Source: Stercorarius parasiticus (Eukaryota > Chordata > Aves > Charadriiformes > Stercorariidae). Taken from it: 64,000 bases of DNA. This document shows, one piece after another, positions 60,457-64,000 of this stretch. The notes under the pieces were generated by a model, which had not been told where the DNA came from, made no database searches, and was given only the letters and a program-made list of their open reading frames with translations. The first letter of the stretch is position 1. Every line of letters begins with the position of its first letter. The DNA lies in contig VWZL01001363.1 of NCBI GenBank assembly GCA_013396915.1, positions 287,140-351,139 on the forward strand, written 5' to 3'. Both the position numbers and the translations under genes were made by a program.

Positions 60457-60500
60457 TTGGTGGGAGTTTTGGCACTGACTTCAGTGGGGTTGGGACTTCA
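60457..60500. mobile_element. Possible ancient sauropsid repeat relic
   Basis: TTGGTGGGAGTTTTGGCACTG followed by ACTTCAGTGGGGTTGGGAC resembles a short palindromic motif (GTCAATGGGAGTTTTGCC...GACTTCAATGGG) that I know from old interspersed repeats of reptiles and birds. Only about 45 bases match, so this is tentative. Confidence 0.35.
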
Positions 60501-63500
60501 TCTAAAATACTGGCTCACAGTCACCCTTTAGGGACCTCTCTAGTAGCTGTGCTTTTGCTCCCACGTGGTCTGTGGGGTATATTGCAGGGAAAAACCACAG
60601 TAAGCTAAACATATGAGTGAATCAACTTTAGGTGACATAATTTGAAAGTCCTTCCGCACTGTTTCCTTTCATACTGACGCCCAACTTGAATGATCTCTAG
60701 GGTATTAACATTATTGGTTTTCTTTAAAGTGTGCAGACCGAAAAAGCATTCTGACGAAATTCTGCTAACTATAATCCATTTATATAGCGATCACACAAGC
60801 AGTAGGAATAATATCAAAAGTGAGAAACAGCGGTTTAGCTGTTAGATAAAGTCTTTCATTTTAGAATTTGAGCAGACTTAATTGTGGTATTAAGGCAGAA
60901 GAACTTTTACTAAATTGTGGCTTTTATGAAGAAATAAACATCTGGTTTTCAATACCTTGGTCTATTTGGTGTTCATTTTGTACTATAGTTAATATTCTTA
61001 CTTGAATGGTAAATGTTATCTTCTTTACCACTTAAAAGTTTTAAATTCTGTTTCATCTCTGAAATCTCTGAGTCATCGTTTATACGTTTCCCTACACACG
61101 CTCATTTTAAGTTCAGAAACAGTTGCTCACAAATTGTATCAAATTGTAAGCAGATATTCTAAAGAAAGATTTCTGAGGGATGGCCTGAGAAGTAGGTTCA
61201 GTTTTTCTGACAGTATTCAAACTGATACATGTATTTTTTTTTTTATATATATATGAATATATGAACAGTAATGTGAAAAATAGTACTTTTGTAGTTTGCA
61301 AAGAGTTATATGAGCAGTAGGATTGCTATTCGTCCATATTTTTGACTAAATAACTAATAGTTATAAAAAGAAATTCCTGTAACAAAAAGCAGAATAAGCT
61401 CTCTGTGGCTTTCAGTGCTGTAGAGTGAAGTGAAGAAACTGTGAAAAGTTTGCCTTTCAGTAGGTTCAAATCAGCCATGAATAAACAACTTTAGCCCTGA
61501 AATACAGAGGATTTATGGTCAGTTAACAAGGGCTGTATCATCTCAATGCATATGTGGGGGGACTGTGTTGTGAACTTATTTGTTTTATCACATAGGTTAA
61601 AGACTTTGCTGTGAATATTTTACTGATATTTCTATATGGTCGTGCTATATCACATACTTTTCCAGTAAGCTTACATTGTGTCAATTTATTTATTAACATA
61701 AACTTTTCATTACCACTTTTTAAAACATAATGAGGTGGGTTTTCTTCTTCCTTTGCCTTCCTTGTCCCTCTCAAAGCAGAATATGGAGCACTGGTGATTG
61801 TTGGGTTAAGTTCATTGCATGTCCCCAAACTCTCGTGGGGGCAATTTTGTCACGAGTTAAATATTTTCAATGACTTAACTTTTGTGAGAAAGAAGCGGGG
61901 CCGGGGGGGGGAGGTGGCAGGGAAGACTGACATAACTATTTCAGATTATTCATCCACCTCTCATGAGTGTCTTGATAAAATGGCAAAGTGATGCAGAATG
62001 AGACCAACCATGCTGTGTGTGATACTTGAAAAAAAGGCTTCTTAACATTTCCTACATTTCAAGAATTGTTTAAGCATGAAATTTTCACATTTTATATTTG
62101 AATAAAACCTTTTTTCAAAAAGAAATTTAAGAGAAATGTTCTTTTGTAATTCAAGTGTCATTAGTATTACACATAAACCTGGATTCATCTCATCTCACTT
62201 TACATGGCTGAGAAATCTAAGTTATGAGTCTTCTTCATCTTTTGTCAATCAACGAAGAGAGCTAAGGTTTTGCTTCATTGTTTCCCAAGGAAATTTGGGC
62301 AATTAGGATACTAATTTAGGCACTTTGTTTAAGTCACTAAAATGTCAAAGGGTGGGTCTGAATTGACACATTTATATCACAGATCTTTGCCCTAAAGTCA
62401 GCTCACAGCTATAGAGACGCTCCTCATTACTAAGTTTTTTTGTACTTCTGGTCAGAAAAATTTACCACTCTGTGAACCTGAGTTAGGTGAACGTTGCCAA
62501 TGTTGCTTGTCACTACTGTTACTTCAGTGTTGCTCCTTACTTCTTTTTCTTAAGGATCAATCAAATTATGTTCGATCCAAAACCATAATAACTTGAAAAG
62601 CAAGTCCTTTGCAGCCACGAGGCTGCAAGCAGCGCCAGGCTGCTGAGAGGCATTCCTCTTCATGCTGGATTTCGAAATTCACATTTTCTCTCTTTTTCTG
62701 TCAGTGACAGAGGTCCTTATTTCCACTTTCATTGTGCAGTGGATGCATGATGTTCAGCGTTACAAGGATAGACAAAAAAGCTGGCTAGGTCTACCTGGCA
62801 GACCTTCATTCTTTTTCCTTTGAAATCATCTCTTCACAAACTCACTGCTGATTACTAAATGTTATGAAGTTTGAAGTGAGCTAAACAGTATCGTTGTGGA
62901 AAACCAGGACCACAATATCACAGTAACTCATAGTGTATTTTTTAAATAAAATCTAATAAAAGAGTAGTTGCTATATTAAATTTTTTTAACCTTAGACTTA
63001 CATGGTAGTAGAAGGTATTAAAAATCCCCTCTAGCTAATGACTGGTGAAGAGAAAGAATCTTCTCTTTTTGAATGGTAGAGTGTAAACTGTCCAGTTATA
63101 CACACTTCAAGTTGTTTGGATTTCAGGGATTTTAATTAATTTAGTTAAGGCAAATAAACTCTGTTCAGGCTTAGGAGGATATAACAATGCACTATGTTCT
63201 TTGTGAGTCCGAAATCAGAGAATGAATCCTGTCTTTGACAGGCTGAATCTAGATTTTATAAACATGAAGAAAAAGTTAGATCTGTTATTTCAGATTAAAA
63301 TTGTCTATTCTGACTTTCAAAAGAGGGTTTCTAGCTCAAATACACCAAATGCCTGATTGAAGAAAGTGTAAACTTAATACGGTGGTTGGATGTACATATA
63401 TAGGCTTGAATTTACCTACACTTCCTGACTGTTTATTGAGTTTGAAAGACTTAACACAACTGTATTAGGGAGATTATTTTTCAACAGTCAAACCGATTTA

Positions 63501-63784
63501 CATTAAATTGGTACTTTCAAAAATCCTCAGCTGCTATGCATGGCTGAGAAAAAAGCTTGAGAAACACATTCCTAGAAACCTAAAAAATACTAGAGAAAGT
63601 AACCACAAGTATCTTTGGACTGGGGGCATTTTCAGAATGTGAATATGCAGGCATTCCCTTCATAATACTGCCTGAAAATCATTCACAAAAATATAGAATA
63701 GAGCAGAATTCACAAAAATATGCTGCCTTTGACTTCAGCAGAAGAATTCAGTGAAGTTTTCTGGGTTTTTTTTTGTGTTAACAG
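60501..63784. other. 3.3 kb without recognised gene or transposon
   Basis: AT-rich throughout. A T-run and (TA)n occur at 61227-61253, and a G-rich tract is listed separately. No frame exceeds about 100 codons. Confidence 0.5.
61897..61922 (+). repeat. G-rich tract, quadruplex candidate
   Basis: GGGG, CC, nine G, A, GG, T, GG, CA, GGG. Four tracts of at least three G are available on the plus strand if the nine-G run is split. Confidence 0.8.
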
Positions 63785-63925
63785 GTTTCCTCTTTTCTCT
63801 CATTATAAGCATTCTCAAACCATGTACAAATTCTGGTGTTTTCGGGTGTGTAGAATTAGCCACTGAGTCCCCTTTGATAACAAAGATGACAGGGAGCTGC
63901 TTCAGTGGAGGAAACTGGGAGTCAG
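63785..63925 (+). other. Exon-like 141-bp segment (speculative)
   Basis: A T-rich tract ending GTGTTAACAG precedes the segment and CAG|GTAAAC follows it, giving acceptable acceptor and donor sites. The segment is 141 bases (47 codons, phase kept) and open in the frame that reads FLFSLIISILKPCTNSGVF and then LATESPLITKMTGSCF. I recognise no protein family and see no partner exon in the window. A chance arrangement is more likely than a real exon. Confidence 0.12.
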
Positions 63926-64000
63926 GTAAACTTCTGACTGCAGCCTTGTCTGCCGTAATTATTCTCTGTTTCTGATACCTTTTCTGTTACCTGAAGATAT
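63926..64000. other. Window end, nothing recognised
   Basis: The last 75 bases continue AT-rich DNA. Confidence 0.5.

Noticed and set aside
61440..61480. GTTCAAATC-like B-box suggesting a tRNA or SINE
   Set aside because: No A-box at the proper distance and no cloverleaf. An isolated match.
1..64000. CRISPR arrays, bacterial operons or phage-like modules
   Set aside because: Low-GC avian-type DNA with CR1 and an LTR. No spaced short repeats, ribosome-binding sites or gene-dense organisation.

Overview
This window reads as an AT-rich, gene-poor stretch of a bird nuclear genome, either a gene desert or a very long intron. The main evidence is the repeat content. There are at least eleven CR1 LINE copies, several ending in the avian ATTCTATG / ATTCTGTG octamer tail. 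There is also a solo LTR that closely matches a widespread avian ERVL-type LTR. Two N-gaps (124 and 38 bases) and a single N show that this is a draft assembly. I found no convincing host protein-coding gene, tRNA, rRNA or CRISPR array. Open frames are short, overlap on both strands, and carry no family signature except those inside CR1.

Layout. 0-12 kb: an old, well-matched CR1 3' end at 2.35-2.74 kb, a small CR1 3' fragment at 3.3 kb, a possible ancient palindromic DNA-element relic at 4.3 kb, the solo LTR at 7.08-7.68 kb, and a CR1 tail at 9.1 kb. At 12.2-12.55 kb a TA/CA microsatellite and a C-rich tract flank the first assembly gap. 12.5-33 kb is mostly unclassifiable DNA with CR1 copies at 21.8 and 27.3 kb; the second has another CR1 inserted inside it. 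33-36 kb holds two ancient CR1 relics and a young CR1 interrupted by the second gap. 36-47.5 kb holds a 1.1-kb GC-rich repeat-like element at 41-42 kb, another ancient CR1 at 42.8 kb, a diverged 71-bp minisatellite at 44.6 kb, and a CR1 reverse-transcriptase relic at 46.9 kb. 47.5-64 kb holds a GC-rich patch next to that CR1, three same-strand CR1 tails of different types within 1.3 kb at 54.5-55.7 kb, and otherwise featureless DNA.

The recognisable elements are dead or non-autonomous remains and do not form a pathway. The CR1 copies are 5'-truncated as is usual for the family. One (54.5 kb) still has an open C-terminal reading frame; another (46.9 kb) has lost both catalytic aspartates and has an in-frame stop. 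The most useful observations are structural: the nested CR1, a gap that looks undersized by about 300 bases, the exact 71-bp period, the 20-bp perfect palindrome, and two CpG-retaining patches that could be regulatory. I see no evidence of a new biological system; the speculative coding candidates are marked as weak.
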